From: Clavibacter tessellarius
Lineage (GTDB): Bacteria > Actinomycetota > Actinomycetes > Actinomycetales > Microbacteriaceae
Direction: 5' to 3'
NCBI RefSeq assembly: GCF_001618005.1
Contig: NZ_LQXA01000005.1
Location: forward strand, 1-64,000
DNA: 64,000 nucleotides
The notes under the pieces were generated by a model. It was not told where the DNA came from, made no database searches, and worked only from the letters and a program-made list of their open reading frames with translations. The translations under genes and the position numbers were made by a program. Below, piece by piece: positions 57,725-64,000 of this stretch (positions are counted from its first letter, which is position 1; each line of letters begins with the position of its first letter).

Positions 57725-57872
57725 ATCGACACTTGCCAGGCACACCAGCGAACCACGCCCGCCGCGGTTCGGCCGCACCGGCGGCTCCCCTGACGCCACT
57801 TCGTAACAAATGGACGCTCGCCGGACAGCCCACCGGACGCGGGCCGGGGACCCGGGCATCCGGGGCGTCGGC

Positions 57873-57878
57873 CAGGAT
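57873..57878 (+). promoter_or_regulatory. candidate -10 of SRAP-like gene
   Basis: CAGGAT seven bases before the ATG at 57886; GGAGGG between them could alternatively be a ribosome site. Confidence 0.3.
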
Positions 57879-57885
57879 GGAGGGC

Positions 57886-58617
57886 ATGACGCGCATCCTC
57901 GCCCGGGCCCTGTCCGCCGACGACCTGGTCGCCCTGCTCGACGTCGACCACGCGGGCGACGCCGTGCCCGCACCCTCCTGGCGCATCCAGCCGGGCCAGC
58001 GCGTCGCCGTCCTGGTGGACACGCTCCCCCGCCGCGCCGAGGGCGACACGGAGGACCAGGTGCCCGTCCGCCGGCTCGAGTCCGCGCGCTGGGGCCTCGT
58101 CCCGGCCGGATCCCCGGGGCCGGACCAGGTCCCGCCGCTCGCCGAGGTCCCCGCCGAGTCCCTCGCCTCCCGGCCCGAGCTCCTGCCGGCGCTCGTCTCC
58201 CGGCGCGCGGCCGTCCCCGTCTCCGGCTACTACGAGCACCACGAGACCGACGACGGGCTCCGCACGCCCTACCTCGTCGGCGCGGGTGACGGCGTCGTGC
58301 TGCTCGCGGCGCTGTACGAGTGGTGGCGGGATCCGTCGCGCGCCACCGACGACCCGGCCCGCTGGGTGCTGAGCTGCGCCGTCCTCACCCGGCCCGCGGC
58401 CGGCACGGTCGAGGCGCTGGCCGAGCGGATGCCCGTCGTGCTGTCGCCGGACGTCGTCGAGGAGTGGCTCGACCCCACGGCGGAGGGCTCGCCCGACCTG
58501 CTACGCGCGGTGGCCGCGCAGGCCGAGGACGTCATCGAGGAGCTCGCGATGGACGAGGTCGGCCCCGGCGTCGACCAGGGCGCGCCGGACACCGCGGCGC
58601 TCGCCCGCCCGGTGTGA
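57886..58617 (+). CDS. SRAP-fold (YedK/HMCES-like) protein lacking catalytic residues
   Basis: 243 residues aligning with the SRAP domain (WRIQPGQRVAVLVD, RRLESARWGLVPAG, RRAAVPVSGYYEH, ERMPVVLSPDVVEEWLD). Active SRAP proteins use Cys2 to crosslink abasic DNA, an Asn-Ala-Arg motif to bind it, and a histidine two residues before RMP. Here residue 2 is Thr (or Glu from an ATG at 57877), the Asn-Ala-Arg is replaced (EVPAES) and the histidine is Ala179. Only Glu117 in YYEH remains. It is therefore probably not an active abasic-site protein; it may bind DNA or another ligand. The gene is intact. Confidence 0.75.
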   Translation: MTRILARALSADDLVALLDVDHAGDAVPAPSWRIQPGQRVAVLVDTLPRRAEGDTEDQVPVRRLESARWGLVPAGSPGPDQVPPLAEVPAESLASRPELLPALVSRRAAVPVSGYYEHHETDDGLRTPYLVGAGDGVVLLAALYEWWRDPSRATDDPARWVLSCAVLTRPAAGTVEALAERMPVVLSPDVVEEWLDPTAEGSPDLLRAVAAQAEDVIEELAMDEVGPGVDQGAPDTAALARPV

Positions 58618-58656
58618 TGGGCGTCCCGCTCCGCCCGGGTCTGCTTGACTGAGCGC

Positions 58657-59754
58657 GTGGCCCCCTCCTCGAAGAAGAAGAAGCACGCGACCCGCACGCT
58701 CCTCGAGTCCCCCGCCGCCGCACCCGTCCTGCACCGGGCGGCGCGCATGGAGGACCGCATCCACGAGATCCGCGAGGGCCGCGCCCGCAAGCGGGGCCTC
58801 CAGCCGACCGTCATCCCGTACGCGGGCTACGGATCCGTCCGGTGGGTGCGCGTGCTCTGCCGCGTCCTCCTCACCGACCCGAAGAGCAAGCGCGCGCTGG
58901 CCGGCGACAAGGTCGTCCGCGGCTGGCGGAGCTTCACCAGCGTGCCGCTCACCGACGTCGACGTGGTCGTCGAGATCGACGGCACCGAGCACCACGTGCG
59001 GGCCGACCGAGGCGGCGTCGTCGACACGGTCGTCGAGGCGGCGCTGCCGAGCGGGTGGCACACCATCCGCATCCGCTCCGAGGGGTCGGAGACCGTCGAG
59101 GCCCCGGTGTTCATCGTGGGCGACGACGTGCGCACCGGGATCCTCAGCGACGTCGACGACACCGTCATGGTCACCGCGCTCCCCCGGCCCTTCCTCGCCG
59201 CGTGGAACACGTTCGTGCTCGACGAGCACGCGCGGACCCCCACGCCCGGAATGGCCGTGCTCTACGAGCGCCTGCGCGTGCGGCATGCGGGCTCGCCCGT
59301 GCTGTACCTCTCGACCGGCGCCTGGAACGTGGCGCCGACGCTCACCCGCTTCCTGTCGCGGAACCTGTACCCGCCGGGCCCGATCCTCCTCACCGACTGG
59401 GGTCCCACGGTCGACCGCTGGTTCCGCAGCGGCATGGAGCACAAGCGGCTGAACCTCCAGCGGCTCGCCGAGGAGTTCCCGCGCGTCAAGTGGATCCTCG
59501 CGGGCGACGACGGCCAGCACGACGAGCTGCTCTACGGCGAGTTCGCGGAGCGGAACCCCGACAACGTGAAGGTCGTGCTCATCCGCCAGCTCAGCGCCGG
59601 CGAGGCCGTGCTGGCGGGCGGCCGCGCCAAGGCCGAGGAGCGGGCGCTCGACAGCAGCGTCCCGTGGGTCTACGCCCCGGACGGCGCGAGCCTCCTCGCC
59701 CAGCTCGACGACCTCGGCCTCGCCGACGACTCCGGCACCCGCATCGGCACCTAG
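58657..59754 (+). CDS. App1-like phosphatase family protein (DUF2183)
   Basis: 365-residue protein with the App1 phosphatidate-phosphatase catalytic region. GILSDVDDTVMVTALPRPF near residue 170 holds the DxDxT nucleophile motif. VLYLSTGAWNVAPTL and KWILAGDDGQHDELLYGEFAER supply further HAD-type motifs. An N-terminal beta-rich domain (about residues 40-155) precedes it. The start is uncertain: the GTG at 58657 or a TTG at 58645. Members dephosphorylate phosphatidate in yeast; the bacterial substrate is unknown. It follows the SRAP-like gene by 39 bases and ends in a strong palindrome. Confidence 0.83.
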   Translation: MAPSSKKKKHATRTLLESPAAAPVLHRAARMEDRIHEIREGRARKRGLQPTVIPYAGYGSVRWVRVLCRVLLTDPKSKRALAGDKVVRGWRSFTSVPLTDVDVVVEIDGTEHHVRADRGGVVDTVVEAALPSGWHTIRIRSEGSETVEAPVFIVGDDVRTGILSDVDDTVMVTALPRPFLAAWNTFVLDEHARTPTPGMAVLYERLRVRHAGSPVLYLSTGAWNVAPTLTRFLSRNLYPPGPILLTDWGPTVDRWFRSGMEHKRLNLQRLAEEFPRVKWILAGDDGQHDELLYGEFAERNPDNVKVVLIRQLSAGEAVLAGGRAKAEERALDSSVPWVYAPDGASLLAQLDDLGLADDSGTRIGT

Positions 59755-59768
59755 TCCCCGCACCACGA

Positions 59769-59804
59769 CGAGGGCCCCGCAGGAGATCTCCTGCGGGGCC
59801 CTCG
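59769..59804. terminator. bidirectional palindromic terminator
   Basis: A 36-base perfect palindrome centred on AGATCT, between the convergent App1-like and aldo/keto reductase genes. Confidence 0.82.
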
Positions 59805-59818
59805 CGTGTGCGGGTGGA

Positions 59819-60685
59819 TCAGACGGCGTCGGTGAGCGCCTGGAACTCGTCGTCGGTGAGCTCGATGGCCGCCGCGGCGATGTTGTCCTCGACGTGCCCG
59901 ACCGACTTGGTGCCGGGGATCGGCAGCATCACGGGCGAGCGGCGCAGGAGCCAGGCGAGCGCGAGCTGCGACGGGCTCGCGTCGTGCTGCTTCGCGAGGG
60001 CGTCGAGCGGGCCGCCGTCCTTCGCGAGCTCGCCGGTCGCCAGCGGGAACCACGGGATGAACGCGAGGCCCTCGGCCTCGGCGTACTCGAGCAGCGGCTC
60101 GGCGTCGCGCTTGGCGAGGTTGAAGAGGTTCTGCACGGAGACGATCTCGGCGATCTCCCGCGCCGCCTTCACATCGTCGACGGAGACCTCGGACAGGCCG
60201 ATGTGGCGGATCTTGCCCTCGGACTGCAGCTCCTTGAGCACGCCGATCTGGTCCTCCAGCGGCACGGCCGGGTCGATGCGGTGCAGCTGGTACAGGTCGA
60301 TGCGCTCGAGGCCGAGGTGGCGGAGGCTCAGCTCGGCCTGCTGGCGCAGGTACTCGGGGCGGCCGACAGGGCGCCAGTCGCCGGGGCCGGGGCGCGTGAG
60401 CCCGCCCTTGGTCGCGACGACGACGTCATCGGCGTACGGGTGGAGCGCCTCCTTGAGGAGCTCCTCGGCGACGAACGGGCCGTAGGAGTCGGCGGTGTCG
60501 AAGAACGTGACGCCGAGCTCGGCGGCGCGGCGGATGACGCGGACGGCCTCGGCCGGGTCCGCGGGGGCGCCCCAGACGCCCTCGCCGGTCAGCTGCATGG
60601 TGCCGTAGCCGAGACGGACGACGGGCAGGTCGCCGCCGATGGTGAACGTGCCGGATGCGCCGGCTGCGGTGGTGGTGTCGGTCAT
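59819..60685 (-). CDS. aldo/keto reductase
   Basis: 288-residue NADPH-dependent oxidoreductase with a TIM-barrel fold. The catalytic tetrad is visible: Asp and Tyr in [19 protein letters not shown], Lys in [13 protein letters not shown], and His in [11 protein letters not shown]. The NADPH-binding end has [13 protein letters not shown]. The subgroup resembles the YajO/PdxI-like family, but the substrate is unknown. GAGGAGG lies eight bases before the ATG. It diverges from the LexA-controlled DUF6504 gene across 252 bases. Confidence 0.9.
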   Translation of the reverse strand: MTDTTTAAGASGTFTIGGDLPVVRLGYGTMQLTGEGVWGAPADPAEAVRVIRRAAELGVTFFDTADSYGPFVAEELLKEALHPYADDVVVATKGGLTRPGPGDWRPVGRPEYLRQQAELSLRHLGLERIDLYQLHRIDPAVPLEDQIGVLKELQSEGKIRHIGLSEVSVDDVKAAREIAEIVSVQNLFNLAKRDAEPLLEYAEAEGLAFIPWFPLATGELAKDGGPLDALAKQHDASPSQLALAWLLRRSPVMLPIPGTKSVGHVEDNIAAAAIELTDDEFQALTDAV

Positions 60686-60863
60686 GTGGACCCTCCTCGG
60701 GTGTCGATGACGAGGGAGGCGTCTGCCGCCCTCGGGACCCTGGTGCCAACGCACGGGTCGCCGGATCCATGCCCGATGCGCGTGACGAGCACGAGACCCT
60801 CAGGCTCCGGTGGAGGGTGAGGCGGATCCGCCCGCTCCCCTCGTGGATGTCGGCGCGCGTTCC

Positions 60864-60869
60864 TACACT
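60864..60869 (+). promoter_or_regulatory. candidate -10 of DUF6504 promoter
   Basis: TACACT, 11 bases upstream of the LexA box, which would then lie over the first transcribed bases. Confidence 0.35.
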
Positions 60870-60880
60870 CGGACCAGACG

Positions 60881-60898
60881 TTCGAACACCCGTTCGAA
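60881..60898. promoter_or_regulatory. LexA (SOS) box
   Basis: TTCGAACACCCGTTCGAA is an 18-base palindrome matching the actinobacterial SOS consensus TCGAAC-N4-GTTCGA exactly, 39 bases before the DUF6504 ATG. Confidence 0.85.
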
Positions 60899-60937
60899 CG
60901 CACGAGGCGCGGCCGGCGCGACGACGGGAGGAGCGGC

Positions 60938-61264
60938 ATGATGCGGATCGACGAGGACGTGGAGGTCGAGCTCTCGGGAGACGGCTCGCCGCTGCGGTTC
61001 ACCTGGCGGGGCGTCGTGTACGGCGTCGTCAGCTCGCCCGAGCGGTGGATCGCGCGGGTCGACTGGTGGCAGCGCACGGGCCGCGCGCCCCGCGGCGCGA
61101 GCGGGCACCTGCTCGAGCTCCGGATGTGGCGCGTCGAGGCCGTGCCGCTCACCACGGGAGCGCGCCGGGTCGACGGGTCCTTCGACCTGAGCGTCGACGG
61201 GCGCGGCAGGTGGTCGCTCGTCACGGCGTCGGACGAGGAGCTCGACACGCGCCTGTTCGCCTGA
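60938..61264 (+). CDS. DUF6504 family protein, SOS-regulated
   Basis: 108-residue soluble protein (DEDVEVELSGDGSPLRFTWRGVVYGV, WIARVDWWQRTGRAPRG, HLLELRMWRVEAV). This pattern of a beta-rich domain with WRG, W-WR and a closing acidic DEELDTRLFA matches the actinobacterial DUF6504 family, whose members are, as I recall, often found beside mutagenic polymerase genes (imuB/dnaE2). No polymerase gene is next to it here. GGAGGAG is the ribosome site. The perfect LexA box upstream supports a role in the DNA-damage response; the biochemical function is unknown. Confidence 0.8.
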   Translation: MMRIDEDVEVELSGDGSPLRFTWRGVVYGVVSSPERWIARVDWWQRTGRAPRGASGHLLELRMWRVEAVPLTTGARRVDGSFDLSVDGRGRWSLVTASDEELDTRLFA

Positions 61265-61380
61265 GCGCGGCTGTGGGTGACGCGGGGAATAGCCGACGGC
61301 GTCCCGGCCTTGGACCCCTCGGCGCCGCGCACGGCGCCGGCACGCGGTCACCCGGATCGCGGCGCACGGAGGGACCCGGC

Positions 61381-62079
61381 ATGGCGGCACTCGAGTGGCT
61401 GTTCGACGCGCAGCTCCGCATCGGCGACCAGGTCGTGCTCTGGCGCGAGATCGTCGGCAACCTGTTCGGCCTGGCCAGCGCGCTCGGCGGCATGCGCCGC
61501 AAGGTCTGGGCGTGGCCCGTCGGCATCGTCGGCAACGTGCTGCTCTTCACCGTCTTCCTCGGCGCCGTCTTCGGCACGCCGAACCCCGTGAACCTCCTCG
61601 GCCAGGCCGGGCGCCAGATCATGTTCATCGCCGTGTCCGTCTACGGCTGGCACCGCTGGCAGCAGGCCCGCCACGGCGGCGCACCCGTCGTGCCGCGCTG
61701 GGCGTCCGGCCGCCAGCGCGCGCTGCTCGTGGTCGCGCTCGTCGGCGGCACCGCGCTCCTCACGCCGCTGTTCCGCGCGCTCGGCTCCTACGAGCCCGTG
61801 TGGGCCGACGCCTGGATCTTCGTCGGCTCGCTCCTCGCCACCTACGGCATGGCGAAGGGCTGGGTCGAGTTCTGGCTCATCTGGGTGGCGGTCGACCTCG
61901 TCGGCGTGCCGCTGCTCGTGGGCGCCGGCTACTACGCGTCCGCGTTCATGTACGTCTTCTACGGCGCCTTCACCCTCACGGGCTTCTTCGTGTGGATGCG
62001 CGCCCGCGGCACCGCGGCGCCCGCGGTCGAGACGGCGTTCCCGGATCCGCGCGTCGTCGAGGCGCCCGCCGAGCGCTAG
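61381..62079 (+). CDS. pnuC: nicotinamide riboside transporter PnuC family protein
   Basis: 232-residue membrane protein with about seven helices. EIVGNLFGLASALGGMRRKVWAWPVGIVGNVLLF at the N-terminus and MFIAVSVYGWHRWQQARHGG are the PnuC signature (WPVGI plus YGWxxW), and WVEFWLIWVAVDLVGVPLLVGAGYYASAFMYVFYG closes the substrate channel. Family members take up nicotinamide riboside, thiamine or riboflavin by facilitated diffusion. I see no riboswitch in the 116-base upstream gap, so the vitamin is undecided. GGAGGGA lies six bases before the ATG. It converges on the LCP gene. Confidence 0.87.
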   Translation: MAALEWLFDAQLRIGDQVVLWREIVGNLFGLASALGGMRRKVWAWPVGIVGNVLLFTVFLGAVFGTPNPVNLLGQAGRQIMFIAVSVYGWHRWQQARHGGAPVVPRWASGRQRALLVVALVGGTALLTPLFRALGSYEPVWADAWIFVGSLLATYGMAKGWVEFWLIWVAVDLVGVPLLVGAGYYASAFMYVFYGAFTLTGFFVWMRARGTAAPAVETAFPDPRVVEAPAER

Positions 62080-62090
62080 GTCGAGGTCGG

Positions 62091-62165
62091 CCCGGTCGGC
62101 GATCCCCCGGTCGGCGATCCCCCGGTCGGCGATCCCCCGGTCGGCGAGCCCGCGGTCAGCGACCC
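62091..62165. repeat. 15-bp tandem repeat over the LCP gene stop codon
   Basis: Three identical 15-base units (62091, 62106, 62121), one with a single mismatch (62136) and one decayed (62151) that contains the LCP stop codon. The array fills the space between two convergent genes. Confidence 0.88.
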
Positions 62166-63487
62166 TGGCCGTTGGAGCAGGTGCTCTGCGCCGCCGTCTG
62201 CCCGGTGATGCTCGGGTCGAGCACCTCCGAGGTCGGGGTGGGCGGCGTCGTCGGCGACGCGCCCTCGGCGGGCGGCGCGCCTTCGGCAGGCGGCGCGGCC
62301 TCGGCGGGCGGCGCGGCCTCGGCGGGCGGCGTCGGGGTCCCCGCGCCCGGCACGCTGCTGCCCGGCACGCTGCTGCCCGGCACGCTGCCGGCATCGTCGC
62401 TCGGAGCCGGCTGGCCGAGCGAGAAGTCCGCGTCGGAGGCGAGCAGGCTCACGAGCTGCGCGGCCGCCGCCTCGTCCGGCTGCACGCGGCCGTTGGCGAG
62501 GACCGCGCCCGGGTACTGGAGGAACACGACGTCGTCGAGCGGGATGTCCTTGAAGGTCAGCGCCACAGACACGAGGGTGTCGAGGTCGGCGAGCGACGTC
62601 GACAGCTGCATGTTGTCGACCACGGCGCGCGCGATGCCGTAGAGCTTCGCCGGGTTCGTGAGCGTGTCCGCGCTCTTGATCGTGCGGACGAGCGCGCTGA
62701 GGAAGACCTGCTGGTTGCCGATGCGCGAGATGTCGCTGCCGTCGCCCACGCCGTAGCGCGTGCGGAGGAACTGCACCGCGTCCTTGCCCTGGAGGGTGTG
62801 CGGGCCCGGATCGAGCGCGAGGTCGGTCTTCCTGTCGTAGATCCCGTTGGCCACGCAGACCTCGACGCCGCCGACCGCGTTGGACATCTCCACCACGCCG
62901 TTGAACTGCACGACCCCGCCGTACGGGATGTCGAGTCCCGTGAGGCCCTCGACCATGCGCACGGTGCACTCGAAGCCGCCGCGCGTCAGCGACTCGTTGA
63001 GCTGGGCGCGCGCGCTGGCCGGGTACTTCGTGCCGTCCGGTCCCTCGCAGGCGGGGATGGGGACGAGCATGTCGCGGGGGAAGGAGATGACCGTCGCGCG
63101 GCTGCTGTCCTCGCTGATGTGCAGGAGCATCGTCACGTCGTTGAGCGAGGCCGTGCCCACGTCCTTCGCGGCGCCGTAGCCGTCGCCCTGGCCGGCGCGG
63201 CTGTCGCTGCCGACGATGAGGATGTTCGCGCCGCCGTCGATGCCGCCGAGGGACGGCGGGAGGGCCTGGCCGCCGGAGATGTCGACCTGGTTCGCGGAGA
63301 CGGTGCGGGAGAGGTCCCAGGCGGCGATGCCCACGACCGAGACCGTGCTCACGAGGGCGACCACCGCCGTCACCGCCACGCCCTTCATCACCGTGCGACC
63401 GGCGCTCGGGGCGCGGAGCCGACCGTGGCGGGCGATGCCGCGGACGCGGGCCCGATCGGCGCGGGTGCTCTGGGGGGCGTGCTGCAT
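62156..63487 (-). CDS. LytR-CpsA-Psr (LCP) family cell-wall glycopolymer ligase
   Basis: 443-residue membrane-anchored enzyme that transfers lipid-linked glycopolymers to peptidoglycan. A short cytoplasmic tail and one transmembrane helix (about residues 34-58) precede the LCP domain: NILIVGSDSRAGQGDG, TVISFPRDMLVPIP and a segment DAVQFLRTRYGVGDGSDISRIGNQQ with the arginines that bind the pyrophosphate. After about residue 350 comes a Pro/Ala-rich tail with SSVPG and PPAEAA repeats coded by minisatellites. The ATG at 63487 is preferred; GAGAGA lies upstream and a TAGCCT -10 candidate at 63546-63551 fits. Confidence 0.9.
   Translation of the reverse strand: MQHAPQSTRADRARVRGIARHGRLRAPSAGRTVMKGVAVTAVVALVSTVSVVGIAAWDLSRTVSANQVDISGGQALPPSLGGIDGGANILIVGSDSRAGQGDGYGAAKDVGTASLNDVTMLLHISEDSSRATVISFPRDMLVPIPACEGPDGTKYPASARAQLNESLTRGGFECTVRMVEGLTGLDIPYGGVVQFNGVVEMSNAVGGVEVCVANGIYDRKTDLALDPGPHTLQGKDAVQFLRTRYGVGDGSDISRIGNQQVFLSALVRTIKSADTLTNPAKLYGIARAVVDNMQLSTSLADLDTLVSVALTFKDIPLDDVVFLQYPGAVLANGRVQPDEAAAAQLVSLLASDADFSLGQPAPSDDAGSVPGSSVPGSSVPGAGTPTPPAEAAPPAEAAPPAEGAPPAEGASPTTPPTPTSEVLDPSITGQTAAQSTCSNGQGR
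62261..62332 (-). repeat. 18-bp minisatellite in the LCP gene
   Basis: Four 18-base units (62261, 62279, 62297, 62315) coding for PPAEAA/PPAEGA hexapeptides in the extracellular tail. Confidence 0.85.
62346..62390 (-). repeat. 15-bp minisatellite in the LCP gene
   Basis: Three 15-base units (62346, 62361, 62376), the last with one change, coding for SSVPG-type pentapeptides. Confidence 0.85.
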
Positions 63488-63545
63488 GGATGGATCTCTC
63501 GTCGCCGGGTGGGGAGCGCCGGGCTCGGGCACCCGGATCATCCAC

Positions 63546-63551
63546 AGGCTA
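63546..63551 (-). promoter_or_regulatory. candidate -10 of LCP gene promoter
   Basis: Minus-strand TAGCCT; transcription would start near 63540, leaving a leader of about 53 bases before the ATG at 63487. Confidence 0.4.
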
Positions 63552-63595
63552 GCCGAGCCCGGTGGAGAGTCCCATCGGCACGCGGGCCGGATGCG

Positions 63596-64000
63596 CTATG
63601 CGCCCGCGCGCTCCCCGCCGCGCAGGTGCGCGTCGAGGAACGCGTCGATCCGGCGCCAGGCGTGCGCGGCCGAGGCGGGCTCCGTGCCCATGCCGAGCGC
63701 GCGCAGCACGGGGCGGAGGATCCGCGGGCCCGGCTCCGCGTCGTCGAGGAACGCGTGCCCGGCGTCCGGGTGCTCGCGCACGTCGTGGTCGATCCCGTGC
63801 GCGACGAGGGCGGCGGCGAGCCGGTCGGCGGATCCCGCCAGCTGCCGGTCGCGTCCGCCGTAGCTCGCGACGATCGGGCACGCAGAAGGGCCCGTGAACC
63901 ACCACGACCGCGGGCCAGGGGCCCTCGCCGTCGGGGACCGCCAGCACGCCGTGCAGGCCCGGCCGGCGCCGGTCAGCGCCAGGCGGTCGGGCCCGTGGAG
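63596..64000 (-). pseudogene. dienelactone-hydrolase-like remnant, frameshifted and internally deleted
   Basis: The C-terminal part is intact (SACPIVASYGGRDRQLAG, then REHPDAGHAFLDDAEPGPR with the catalytic His) and ends at 63596. Upstream, the N-terminal strand VLAVPDGEGPWPAVVVVH appears in a different frame and joins directly to the C-terminal part near 63885-63895. About 100 residues, including the nucleophile region, are missing. A further frame change lies near 63960, where HGPDRLALTG reads in a third register. The gene is therefore non-functional unless the assembly is wrong here. The beginning is outside the window. Confidence 0.65.

Noticed and set aside
61265-61380. Riboswitch before pnuC
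   Set aside because: Only a short GGCGCC inverted repeat is visible; no thiamine, NAD or preQ1 riboswitch core could be recognised.
62091-62390. CRISPR array
   Set aside because: Units are directly adjacent 15-18 bp copies without spacers and mostly coding; no cas genes nearby.
62076-63545. Alternative minus-strand frame of 489 codons over the LCP gene
   Set aside because: Codes for low-complexity Arg/Gly-rich sequence; the LCP motifs are in the other frame.

Overview
The window is a GC-rich (roughly 70% or more), densely packed actinobacterial chromosome segment. Gene content, frequent GTG starts and 4-base stop/start overlaps fit the family Microbacteriaceae, most likely Clavibacter or a close relative. 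This assignment is inference from gene content, not a database match. I see no rRNA, tRNA, insertion sequence, prophage or CRISPR array. Most of the window looks like core genome.

Layout. 1-7.8 kb: the 3' part of a YbaK-type deacylase, glyS, an oxidoreductase, uppS-recO, a TRIC/UPF0126 membrane protein, and leuA behind a leucine leader-peptide attenuator. 7.8-21.4 kb: a long minus-strand run reading hrcA-dnaJ-rsmE-HIT-phoH-ybeY-CNNM-era, then a NarL-type two-component pair, a membrane esterase and an MprF-like lysyl-phosphatidylglycerol synthase. A degenerate CIRCE operator lies in front of hrcA. 21.5-32.7 kb: small housekeeping genes (hemW, lepA, Nudix, rpsT, amidohydrolase) and two tandem paralogous secreted proteins built from a W-x3-G-x-P repeat. 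32.8-42 kb: holA-comEC-comEA, leuS, and a divergent pabB/pabC-like pair. 42-48 kb: the cydABDC operon for cytochrome bd oxidase.

48-64 kb is more accessory. It holds a small hypothetical gene and a candidate 6C RNA with two hairpins that each carry eight cytosines. Next come a GNAT acetyltransferase and a UbiA prenyltransferase with a coupled micro-ORF. Facing the prenyltransferase is a DUF3618 / type III PKS / methyltransferase / FAD-monooxygenase operon, together resembling a phenolic lipid or meroterpenoid cluster. Then follow an osmoprotectant ABC transporter, a SRAP-fold protein lacking its catalytic residues, an App1-like phosphatase, an aldo/keto reductase, a DUF6504 gene under a perfect LexA box, pnuC, an LCP (LytR-CpsA-Psr) protein with several minisatellites, and the remnant of a dienelactone hydrolase.

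Two themes recur. First, about fifteen start codons sit 6-7 bases after a TAnnnT-like hexamer, so many genes here are probably read from leaderless mRNAs. Second, short in-frame tandem repeats of 15 or 18 bp lie in surface or membrane-associated proteins (ComEA, LCP) and in PabB, and some repeats copy the 3' end of a gene just past its stop codon (hemW, holA, LCP).
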